DNA of 64,000 nt from Stomorhina lunata (Eukaryota > Arthropoda > Insecta > Diptera > Rhiniidae): NCBI GenBank assembly GCA_933228675.1, contig OW121744.1, forward strand, positions 118,224,946 through 118,288,945, read 5' to 3'. Positions 25,228-35,569 of the stretch are shown here, one piece after another (the stretch's first letter is position 1; each line of letters starts with the position of its first letter). Both the position numbers and the translations under genes were made by a program. The notes beneath the pieces were generated by a model. The model ran no database searches, was not told the origin of the DNA, and saw only the letters and a program-made list of their open reading frames with translations.

Positions 25228-28200
25228 ATGATTTGAAACCGATGTCAAAATTAGTTCCCACAATGAATAATTTAAACAATAATTTTAAACAATCGCCATT
25301 AAAAATTTAACAAGAATAGCATCTCCTTAAAATGTTACTATGAAGCTTTAGACTTATTAGACATTTCTTTTAAAATGTTTCGAATTTAAAAATTTTTCTG
25401 CAGCAGCAGTTGAAATATTGCTTCAACATCAGAAATTCTGAGAAAATTTTCAGAAAATCTAAAAATACTAAAATCAATATAATAAAATAGGTACATATTT
25501 CTATGATAGATTCCAACTTACCTTAAAATTAAACAAAATAATCCTTAAACACTTATCAATTTCGATTTCAAAAGAATCTATTAGATCATGTGTTTTCTAT
25601 AGAAATGACCAGCTGCTTTTGTTTTCAATCGTTGATGGATGCGTTTTTTCGATATCCTTCAAATTCAATAATTCAAATCACTCGTTGTTATTTTCTAAAT
25701 CATTAGAGTGATGATAGATTATTTAATAACAAAAAATAGGTTTTTTCAACACTTATCATAAAAATTAATTATTTTTTGTAGCTATATTTTGATTTAATCT
25801 TCTATTTTTAATATTCTATCATTTATTTTGATTTTATTAGATATTTTTTAATTTGTTAAATTTTTCAAATTTTGCAACAATCAATCATTGCAGAAACAAA
25901 TTACAGAGATTTTACTATATTTATTTTTGTGATTTTCATGATTTTTATTTGCGAACAAAGGGGGTGTGTTCACACCAACAGATTTTCTGTTTTGTGTTCA
26001 AATATTTTCGTTTTTAGTTTTTTTTCGGATTTCGTAATTCCTGTGTATTTTGTCAATCACTTGTTAAATGGCGTGAACAGGAAAAATTGCAATACATTAT
26101 TAACATTTTAGTGTTGAAAATGAGCTGATGCTGTTGATGAGAATAACGATGATTGTTATTTATTTATAAGATAACAATGATGGAATAAATAGCATTTCAA
26201 ATTTGTCACACAATCACATAAAAATAAAACACTAGACTTAGAAGTTCTTTTTAATTTTTTTCTTTGATGATGACAGGGGGACAGAAATGGGTGTGAGTTT
26301 TGAAAACATATACAAAGTAAGTAATTCCCAAACAAATGTTGATTTTTATCGTTTTTATAGGAAAATTCTTTAACACATTTAAATACTGGTTTCCTGGGGT
26401 TTCACTTTAAGGGTGGTTGGGTGGTTTTATTCTTTGGTTCTAATAAAAATCACCTTAAATTTTATAATAGCACCCGTTTGCACATTTGTCCTAAGGAGGT
26501 TTGGGCTGGTGGTGTGGAGTTTGCTGGTATGTTTTTAATTGCCACTTTTAGTTAAGGTGTCATCTGGTGGGTTATTTGCGTTAAATTGTGTTTAAAATAT
26601 TTCTAAATGACACACCTCCTCCTTTGAAAAATTCTGTCGGTATAATAAATGTCTTTTTTTTTCGGAAACTTGTTGACCCTTTTTTGGAGTCTTTTTTAAA
26701 TTCATATACCAGATTTAAGGGATAAGTTTTAATAAATGTTTAACTTTGTTTATATAAAATATTTTTTTAATAATGTTATAGGATAAATTCATTTAAAGTG
26801 TTTTATTTCTTTTCTTAAATTTTTCATTTTTATTCAACATTTTTTATTTCGTTTGTTTTCATTACAACAAACGTTTTTCCACTTGAAAATACACACATTA
26901 CATTTTTTTGACATTTAAATAAAAACCCGCCGTTATTTTATGCGTATTTTACATCCTCTCGCATACACGAACGTTTTACAACTGTTTGTTGCCTTAGCAG
27001 AAGATTTTCCAATATGATTGTCTGCTGTTAAATTGCTGATAACAGCAACTGTGAACTAACATTGGTCTTAACATCGAAAACCAGCTGTTATTTTTAGTAA
27101 ACAAATGTTAAGGCTTCTGCTACTCTAACAACTCATGGGAATTTCTTGAATTTAACATTAGGTTTTTTGGATTTAACATTAAAATATAAATAACATTTGT
27201 GAGTGTGAGAAACATGGAATGAGCAAGACAAAAGGAAATGTGGAATAAACACAAATACCGGCATTGGAATTTTAGTGTTTCCGTTTAACAGTAAATTGAA
27301 TGTAAAGTAGGCAATGGAAATTTATAGCATGCTACTAAATTGTCAAAAGTATTCAATGAAATTCCCTTGGTTATCATAAAAACTGCTAAATGAAAAATGT
27401 TAAACTGATTTTCTTTATAAATCATAATAAAATGTTACAAGTTATACATACCTTTATGTATTAAAAATATCACTTATGAATAATAATGGTTAGTTCCTTT
27501 GCGATATCTGAAAAATTTTAAAGGTGATTCGTTATTGAAACAGTTAATGTTGGGTAATTTAAATATTGTATTTAAATAGCTTAAACGTGTTTTTTTCTAA
27601 ATTATCATTATCGTGATTTATAAAAAATTCATTACTTTTTGTATTGTACAAAACAAAATGATTTTAAATAATAATTTTAAATATTTTAATAATTTTAAAT
27701 TCGCTATTTTAATAAATTTAAAATAACGAAGTATATAGTCAAAATATTGTAGTCAAATGTTGTTCTTCACTTCATCATTTTAATAGGTTCAAAACAAAAA
27801 GGTATAAAAATGTGCAAACTAATTTGATTGCATTTGGTTAAGTTTGACTTTTCCAAATTAAGAATTCAATATTGAGTTCAAAACCATATTTAATCTGGGT
27901 TTGTTCAACGATTTAAGGTTTTCATTAATGGATTAAAACAATGGGATGCGAAATATCGAGGTTTGCGAATAAACTTTGATATTTGACAATGGCACTCAGT
28001 AAAAAGCAACAAAAAAACAACTGTTTGAATGTAAGTGTGTTACGACTTAAAATTTCGATGATCGAATTCGATAAATGAAATAGAATGCGAAATATTGGAT
28101 AAAAGGTTTTTTATCGAAACCAGCCAAAAGAAAGGGAAGCAAAATACTCCTTATATAACATATAATACAACTAACAATGGCAGTTTTTGAATTATTGATA

Positions 28201-29249
28201 TGTAATATCTCTTTAAGTGTGGGTATGTTAATCTAAAGTAATCTTTCAAAGTTTATCGAAGATACGTTTAGTACTTAATGCTTGATCCCGGCTCGATTTA
28301 ACAACACTCGAACATTAATAACTCTTGAGTACTTTTGTTTTGTACTCACCAAGTTGTCCAATAAATATAGTTTTTTTGCATCAAGTCTTGTTAAAGAAAA
28401 CTTTAAGTAATCTTTCTTCTCCTAGATTAATGTATCTTAAAACTACAAGACAATGACAGGCCGATAATTTTCCAACATCACGCATTTCAATCATTTTTTA
28501 CTTATTCCCACATAATATCTGACAGTTATGATCATGTCGCCCAGCCACAAACAAACTCAAGATCTTTAAATTCTAAGCACAACTTAAAAAATCTAACAAT
28601 TTAATCTAATGCTCAAACTGCTTCAATATTTCAAACATTCAAATTATATTGTTCCCCCGAAGAACTTTTCAAGCATCCAAACTCCAATAAAAAAATAAAA
28701 CAATTTTAAAAAGAGATATTTATCAGTTAATCTTGACATTTGCGTTGTTTTTACCTCATTCCAAAAGACTTGTCTTGAAAATGAAAACAAAAAAAAAAAA
28801 ATTAACCGAAAATTCATTTTAAAAAACTCATTCGAAGATGTTTAAGTCGGGGAAAAAATATTATTATCTATATATTAACATCAATAAGTCTTTAGTATTT
28901 GTTGTCAAAACCATTAATAATCATTTGTTTCTGTTTCCAGTTCTTCGCTTGTCTTTCCCGCCAGTCAAGGGATTTAAACGATGTATGACGAAGAGCTTTT
29001 ACTACAAAGAAAACGAAGACATTACATTTGAGTTTTTGGTAATAGAAAAAGAGAGAGAAAGATAGAGGAACGGCTAAATATTAACGCGTCAAAATTAAAT
29101 TAATGCAAGTTTTGCATGTTAAAGTCATCAAGACATGCCAAAATGAGTTACCAAAAGGAGAGAAATAATAATGTTTCAGTCACTTTTGGAAATAATTATC
29201 ATATAGTCAACGAATTTTGATAAGCCCTACATCAGAGACACTAAAATGA
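25228..29249. other. No gene seen
   Basis: AT-rich unique-looking DNA. A small TGCTGTTA/TAACAGCA hairpin lies at about 27023-27048. Short open frames at 25872 and 28838 have no family resemblance. Confidence 0.45.
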
Positions 29250-29404
29250 TATATGTGACCCGGTCTATGAAAAGGTGGCTTATGACTCAAAAACAAAATT
29301 TCGAAAAATTAGCTAATTTTTCTAAATTTTTAGCTAATGTTTTGAAATATTGTTTTTAAGTCATAAGCCACCTTTTCCCTTTTCATAGACCGGGTCACAT
29401 ATAC
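29250..29404. mobile_element. 155-bp MITE with long, nearly identical TIRs
   Basis: Both ends, read inward, are TATATGTGACCCGGTCTATG then AAAAGGTGGCTTATGACT, continuing with similarity almost to the centre; the right arm has a 6-bp duplication (AAAAGG/GAAAAG). Near-identity of the arms implies a fairly young copy. TATA or TA may be the target duplication. No coding sequence. Confidence 0.85.
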
Positions 29405-30423
29405 TAAAATACTCATAGGAATCTTGAACCTATGAATGCCAAGAAAATTTTCTAAGTATCGCAGCATGATTTGATTTTTTTTAAGAGGCAAATGAGATTA
29501 TTAAATATAAAGATGGAAAAGTTTTTAAGAAAGGAACATGGATTAGATATTTTTGTGTATTATTTACTTTGTTGTTACAAATAATTCAATAGTACATTAA
29601 AACCCACAATTTTGCTAAAGGGTATCCTAACATAACTCACTAAAAATGATATTAAAACAAATGCAAAATGTCAGCCAGTTCAGGCGTAATAAGATAATAA
29701 GTCATGAATTTGGCTTATGAAAAAATTTTGTTATTTTTTTTTCGGCTAAATAACTTTTAGAACAAATAATTTGGGCCAAAATTTTAAACAAACACCAAAA
29801 CATGTTTCATGAATACGACAAATGATTGATGACTTTGTCAGTTTTCGCTTATTTTTTGTTTTTCTGTTTAGTCTCCAAAATTCTAAAACAAATATTAAAA
29901 CAATGTTCGAAAAAAATGTTAGACGAAACAAATGAATATGATTTTAATTTTTAAAACAACAAATTAATAAGACGAAAGGAGTTTGTGTAATTAAGATTTG
30001 GTCAGGCGAAGGGGCAGCAACAAAAGAGATTTCCACTAATGACTCATAATTTTTCTCTTATAACAAATAGTTAAATCATTTATCACTTGTCAGAAATGAG
30101 TAGACAGACATTTAATAAATGATTACGTCCAGTATTGTATTCGATACAATACAAATACTCAAAATACATTCAATGGCACTGCCAATACAATTCAAAACAT
30201 AACATTTTGATCTTCATTCAGTTGGGGCATTCCATGGAAGTTGGATACGTGTGACTGACTGATGCGTAAGAATGACAAATAAAATTAAGGAAGGTGCACC
30301 AAGTTATGGGTTTTGTTTTAAAATGAAATTTATACCCCTACGAAGTTAATAAGGCTGATGTAACCTCAACATTTATAATAGGTAAGAGTCTATCGGAGTC
30401 CTTCATAACTTAACGGGGATTCA

Positions 30424-30957
30424 GGCAAGACGACACTTTGTCCCAGTTTACATTGTACAACTTTTGTCGTTGCAATTCTTAGTTTGTGGGAAAATAGGGG
30501 GAGTAAAAATACTAGGGGAAGAGAGAAACTAAAAGTAATTCGTTTATTCCCCAATTCGTAATTTTAATCGTGAAGTTAGCTGCAACTATATTTTGACACT
30601 TGTTTTATTTTCTTATTTATGAGTGCTCACGTTCAAGTGGCTTTATTTTCAATTGAATTAAATATAAAATTAAAAATATTCAAGAAACTCACTTATTAAT
30701 CGGTATTTATCAAACAATTTCTTTTACACGAAAAATACTTGTTTGAGCACAAATGTATTGTTTTTTTTTACCACACGAATATACTTAAAAAAGAAAATGT
30801 CAAAAATTATGTACCTATGCATACGTCAATAAAAAATATCGGCGACAAAAATCGTACAATTTAAACGCAAATGCAATTTTAAAGAAAGAACGACAAAAAT
30901 CGCAGCGATAAAGATTGTACAATGTAAACTGGGACTTTGTCTTGCGATCTCTTCAAA
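30424..30957. mobile_element. Inverted-repeat element, about 534 bp
   Basis: A perfect 21-bp inverted pair (30440-30460 and 30915-30935; core CCCAGTTTACATTGTACAA) lies just inside a further inverted GCAAGAC pair at the outer edges. TTGTCG-GCAAT-like words follow on both arms. A second CGACAAAAATCG block inside the right arm (near 30842) shows internal duplication. Non-coding; class unknown. Confidence 0.7.
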
Positions 30958-31991
30958 TTGTGTCAGGGAAAATCCTCCGAGATGTTGCAATGAATATTAC
31001 TTTAACAATTTTCAACAGATGACATTAATATCATGGGACGCACATCGCACGGGGCGACTGCCTCCTTTTCAAGTATCGAGAAGGAATCTAAAATTATAAT
31101 AAGTATAGTTGTCAATGAATCAAAACAAATTTTATGGTTTCTACAAACAGACAGTCCACAAGAGTTGGACCGCATGTGATCGTTAAGAACTATAGCTTCG
31201 ACGTTGTAAAAGAATTTACCTTGGTACCGCTGTCAACATAAATAATGATATAAAGTTTTTTCTGGCACAATAAAGGAAATTATGAATTAAATATCTACAA
31301 ATATTATTTCCCCTCTGCTTCTTCAAAAACCCTGTTTTCCTAGTTCCAAAACAAATAAAGAAACTTAAAATCGGTTGGCATTTGTCTAAGTTACAGCGTG
31401 ATAAGGGCAGGGTGATATAATGCATACCCGTAACTCCAGATTTTGGGGGTGTTTTGAAAATTCCAAAAATTAGAGTGTTGTTCTACTCGAAAGTGCCTAC
31501 CAGAAAAATGGTATTATATCCCAATAACTTTTACTTTATACTTTGTGTAGTCAATGAAGATGAATAATTCTATTAATTTCGAGTGAAAACGAAATTTATA
31601 TCGTAAATTTCACGAAGAAATACTGTTTCATTCTCGTTACGTTTTTGGTTCGTTACCTTTCTTGTAATATACCAAAGCAAAAATTTAGACGAAAACGGTT
31701 ATTCACGATATAGGTTTTTTTTCACAATTGAAATAGTCGAAAATCGAAAAACTTTTCGAATGAAATATTACGAATGGCACTGAAAAAATAAAACAAAATC
31801 AGAAAATATGGAAAAACGATAAAAAGATATTAGATTCTATACATATAAAGAGAAATAAGCAGAATATCGTCAGCTTAATATGAAAACCTGCTAACAAAAT
31901 TTCTAAAAGTTTTGTAGGGGAGACAAAAAACTTATATTTTAAAATTTTATTTTATATTATGAAAATATGAAAAAAAAAATATATATATATA

Positions 31992-32126
31992 TTAGAGCGG
32001 GTCGATTTTTTTTTCGAAAAATCGCATATGCGGAAAATGTTCTACGGATCATTTTGAGAAACTTTGCTTAAGAAAGTATGGGTCTAAAACCGATTTGGAT
32101 GCCGCGATTTTTAAGGGGAAATTTAG
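31992..32126 (+). repeat. Left terminal inverted repeat of the transposon
   Basis: Begins TTAGAGCGGGTCGATT and continues through ATCGCATATGCGG to GCCGCGATTTTTAAGG. Its reverse complement is found at 35225-35368, with a small length difference near the tip (the right copy has an extra GTATGGGACGG-like stretch). Confidence 0.88.
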
Positions 32127-32606
32127 TTTTAGGTAGTATAAAAAATTGTATCAAATATGTTTACATAGAAGTAAATTACATGTACAAAACTTATATTTTT
32201 AGCTTTTTGACAATAATTGGAAGGTTTAATTTTTTGAAAAAAAAGTGTTAATAGATAGGCTCGTTCGTTAAATTAAAAAATCGCTTGAACAAGTGGTGCC
32301 TTTTTAACGTTTTTATTTTTATTAAAAACACTGCAGTTGCAATTTTTTTATAACAGTCTAGTTTTCGTTGATAAAATTTTTTAATTTTTATTCAGTAAAT
32401 TTTTAAATTCATAAATAAGTTTTTATAATCAATAAACGTTTGAATCTTTAAATTTATATTCAATAAAAGGAAAACAAAACATTGTGATAAGTACTAAGAT
32501 TTGTGTGATTTAAGTTCAACTACGCGAGTGAAAAAATAAAACATTCCGCTGTTCGGCTTTTTTATTGGCTATTCCATTTTGCATTTTAAATTTATAATCT
32601 AGTAAA

Positions 32607-34848
32607 ATGGAAAATAATTTTTCATCTTCTTCATCTGAATCTACCATATCTCATATGGCTTCCCCAGATATTTGCATTTTTGGACCACCAGCAGATTTTA
32701 GTGGCCTTAACTTACCAAGCAAGCGTGATGTATTAAAGTATTATTTCTTCTTGGGTTACCAGGCAAAAAAAGAAGGAAAAAAGTGTGCTTACAAGAACTT
32801 CACTGCTGACGTGTTAAATAAATTAACTGAAATATGGAATCGACTTTTTATTGATCTTATGAATGAAAAAAGCAATTTACTAAAACTAAACCAGTTCATT
32901 GAAAAGTACCAAAGAGAAATAAAAACTAAAAGTAAATTAAATCGTTTTGTGGAATCGATTGATGATTTGTTTTTCATTGGAAAATGCAAATGTAATTTAA
33001 AAGTACATGAATGCAAATGTGGAGAAATTCCAAAAAGGTTGACATTTTTTATGCTAGATCAACACAATGATAGAAAACTGACTATTCCAGAGAATCATTC
33101 TGACCAAGTATCATCAATAGCAACCTTCCTACCAGTGAGTCATGATTCGACATATCAACCAAGCCAGTTAAACATGGAGGTGGAGGAGCTTATAGAGCTA
33201 AGTGCACCATCTGAGGATGTATTAATTTCACCGAAACCACGAGCTTATACCAAAAGGTACTCGGCTTTAAATTTCGCGATGATGTGCGACAGATTCGGCA
33301 TATCTGACAGAGTAGCTTCAGGTTTAGCGACAGCTCTATTTAAGGATATTGACTATAGAGATGAAAATGGAGACCTAATAATTATGGATAAAAATAAAGT
33401 CGCCAGAGAAAAGATGAAGGGACGGGAAGCAGTACGCAAGAGTCAAGCAGGAGACACCAACCTATGCTACTTTTCATTTGATGGCAGAAAAGATGACGCA
33501 TTAACAATGGAAAAAATTGACGGCAAATACCACCAAAGCATGGTTAAAGAAGCACATTTAGTCGTCCTTAAAGAGCCGAACTCGAAACTATTAGGATATG
33601 TTACAGTTCAAGCTGAAGATGCTTTAACAAAGCAAAGGCAGCTTAGCGAGTTTTTCAGCAAAAAAGGTTTCAGTTTGAATAATTTAATTGGTATTTGTAG
33701 TGATGGAGAAAACACTAACACAGGCGTTTCAAATGGCATAATACGGCGTTTCGAGATCGCATTGGGAAGACCATTGCATTGGTTTATATGTCTCCTACAT
33801 TTTAATGAATTGCCTTTTCGTCACCTATTCGAATTTCTGGATAATTCGAAAACGAGCGGCCCAAGAACTGCCAGCGGCTTAATTAGTAAACAAATTACGT
33901 GCTGTGAGAAAATGGTGGGAAAATAATTTTTCCAGAATATTTTTTTTAACATTTATTAAAAAAAGTTTAAAATTTTTTCAGAGGGTTGTTGAATTTACAG
34001 CCATTCCGCTAGAGAACATGCCACCTTCTTCATCAGACGAATGGAAGCTTGATTTATCTAATGACGTAAAGTATTTGCTTCAAATGGCTTCAGCAATATC
34101 GAATGGTTTTATTTCTGTTGACTTAGCTAACATAAAGCCTGGACCTGTAGCGCACTCCCGTTGGTTAACCAAGGCCAGCAGAATTTTACGATTGTACGTC
34201 GCAACAAGTTCACCCACTAGTTACTTAAAAACTCTAGCAGAGTACGTAATAAGAGTTTATGTTCCCATGTACTTTAACATCAAATACTACAATTCTGTTA
34301 TTTACGGCAGTACGCTTTTATTTAAGTTTATTCGCCTCACACAGTTTCTTCCCTTGAATGTGCGGCAAATTGTTTACTCTGTAGTTCAAAATAACTCATA
34401 CTTTGCTCATCCAGAAAATGTTATGCTTTCAATGCTTTACGATGATCGTAAATCAATACGCGACCAGGCAATACAAAAAATTTTGTACTACCGTAACAAA
34501 CTTTGCGATGCAGAAAAACTTAGAGAGTACAAAAAATGTAAAATTAATTTTGACTGCTGCAATTATTTCAATATGATAGATTTAGATGATGACAGTATTT
34601 TATCAGAACCACCAATTACAAGAGATATTCCGTATGACTATTTGAAGGAATATTTAGAATTTCAAGATCCACCACTTCCTGACCCACAAGTTCCATGCCA
34701 CATTCAAGGAACTGAACGATGCGTTAAACTTTTAACCAGTGTTTCTCGGCGCGTAACGGAAAAAAATCGTGAAAGTATTATGGCTGTGACTGATGTTAGT
34801 CGAAAAAAAAATCCACGCTTGGAAAGCAGGCAGGACTTAAAAACTTAG
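32607..34848 (+). CDS. Transposase-like protein, two exons (32607-33914, 33982-34848), about 724 aa
   Basis: The start is the ATG at 32607 (context GTAAAATGG). Exon 1 gives 436 residues and exon 2 gives 288, joined in phase 0 by removing a 67-bp intron; without splicing the first frame stops at 33926. Visible features: Ser-rich N-terminus (5-10); a cysteine cluster CKC...CKC at C127, C129, C136, C138, a possible metal-binding site; FSFDGRKDD with D292; GICSDGENTNTG with D366; HWFICLLHFNELPFRHLF around W392; HSRWLTKASRI with W497; FAHPENVML with E581; a C-terminal CHIQGTERCVKLLTSVSRRV block. From memory, this block order matches an uncharacterised family found in many copies in arthropods and cnidarians. 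Two D-containing blocks followed by a distant acidic block suggest an RNase H-like DDE/D transposase with a helical insertion; the catalytic residues are inferred. Its position between TIRs supports a role in moving the element. Confidence 0.8.
33915..33981 (+). other. Predicted 67-bp intron in the transposase gene
   Basis: The upstream frame stops at 33926 and the downstream frame runs through from 33904 in another phase. Donor GTGGGA at 33915 and acceptor TTTTTTCAG ending at 33981 restore one frame and give CEKM joined to RVVEFTAI, which keeps the family's spacing. The segment is very AT-rich with a pyrimidine tract, and its size is typical of short fly introns. The donor is not a strong consensus; GTGAGA at 33904 looks stronger but gives the wrong phase. 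An alternative is a frameshift disrupting the gene. Confidence 0.7.
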
Positions 34849-34953
34849 TTATTTAGTTCTTTTTTCAAATCTAGAAACTAACTTTGTATTAATAACAATA
34901 CACTTAAAATTTATTTTATTCTTTCTGATTTTATTGCTAAATTAATAACTGCA

Positions 34954-34967
34954 AATAAAACAATAAA
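34954..34967 (+). promoter_or_regulatory. Polyadenylation signals of the transposase gene
   Basis: Two AATAAA hexamers (34954-34959 and 34962-34967) lie about 105 bp after the stop codon at 34848, in a suitable position for 3' end formation. AATAAA is common in AT-rich DNA, so position is the main support. Confidence 0.5.
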
Positions 34968-35036
34968 TCGTAGAAAACTTAAAGGATAATTTTAGTTTTA
35001 TTTCAATATATGGTCAACAAACAAAAGTATACCTTT

Positions 35037-35079
35037 CCCTCGATTAACACCTTAAAAAAAGTATTGTGTAAATCGAGGG
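35037..35079. repeat. Hairpin inside the transposon, between gene and right TIR
   Basis: Arms CCCTCGATTAACAC (35037-35050) and GTGTAAATCGAGGG (35066-35079) pair at 13 of 14 positions across a 15-nt spacer. It lies after the polyadenylation signals and about 145 bp inside the right TIR. It could be a subterminal transposase binding site or a transcript-end structure; the sequence does not decide. Confidence 0.7.
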
Positions 35080-35224
35080 ATAAGTGTACTTTAAAAATAA
35101 GAAGTAAAAACAAAGGGTTTAGAAGAAAACTTAGCGTTTTTTTACCCTCAGTGGGTCCCTCACACTCATAAATAAGCTATCTGTTTAAGTTTTTCTAACA
35201 AAATTTTCTATAACCTGAATATGA

Positions 35225-35368
35225 AACTTCCCTTTAAAAATCGCGGCATCCGAATCGATTTTACACACATAGTTTCTTAGGCAAATTTTCTTAGAATTGT
35301 TCGTAGATTACTTCCCGCATATGCGATTTTTTCATTTTTTCCGTCCCATACAAATTGACCCGCTCTAA
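35225..35368 (-). repeat. Right terminal inverted repeat of the transposon
   Basis: On the minus strand it reads TTAGAGCGGGTCAATTTG and then shares the ATCGCATATGCGG and GGATGCCGCGATTTTTAA blocks with the left end. It is followed by TATATATA on the plus strand. Confidence 0.88.
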
Positions 35369-35569
35369 TATATATAGTTCATTGTGTTGGATTTAGCAGT
35401 TTTACTTTCAAACATTTTCTTTATGTGGATTTAGCAGTTTTTCTTATCGAACCTTTACACACACTTCAAGACTCAAATTAAAGAAACTTTTTCTACCACA
35501 GGCGCCTAAATTTCAATTTACTTAAAAAGTGGACTTAGCTGGTTTTCATATTAAGCTGATGACATACAG

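Larger units (their letters stand above)
31992..35368 (+). mobile_element. Autonomous DNA transposon with long imperfect TIRs, family not named
   Basis: A 3377-bp element whose ends are inverted copies starting TTAGAGCGGGTC. The left terminal repeat (31992-32126) and right terminal repeat (35225-35368) share ends and sub-blocks such as ATCGCATATGCGG and GGATGCCGCGATTTTTAA, at roughly 75-80% identity by eye. Both sides are flanked by TATATATA, compatible with an 8-bp target-site duplication, but the left flank is a TA run, so duplication length is ambiguous (2 to 8 bp). Inside is one two-exon gene for a transposase-like protein, followed by polyadenylation signals and a subterminal hairpin. 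An intact reading frame inside matching termini supports a recently active, possibly still autonomous copy, although the TIR divergence argues for some age or loose TIR requirements. I do not recognise a named superfamily. Confidence 0.88.
31870..35559. mobile_element. Older inverted-repeat element that hosts the transposon
   Basis: TCAGCTTAATATGAAAACC plus TGCTAA at 31870-31894 is repeated inverted at 35535-35559 with one mismatch in 25. The TTAGAG transposon lies between them. Removing it leaves an element of about 310 bp. Two further related direct copies of GGATTTAGCAGTTTT lie at about 35390-35450. This looks like a non-autonomous foldback element disrupted by the transposon. Confidence 0.6.

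Noticed and set aside
32789..33016. Minus-strand open frame within the transposase gene
   Set aside because: Antisense shadow of exon 1.
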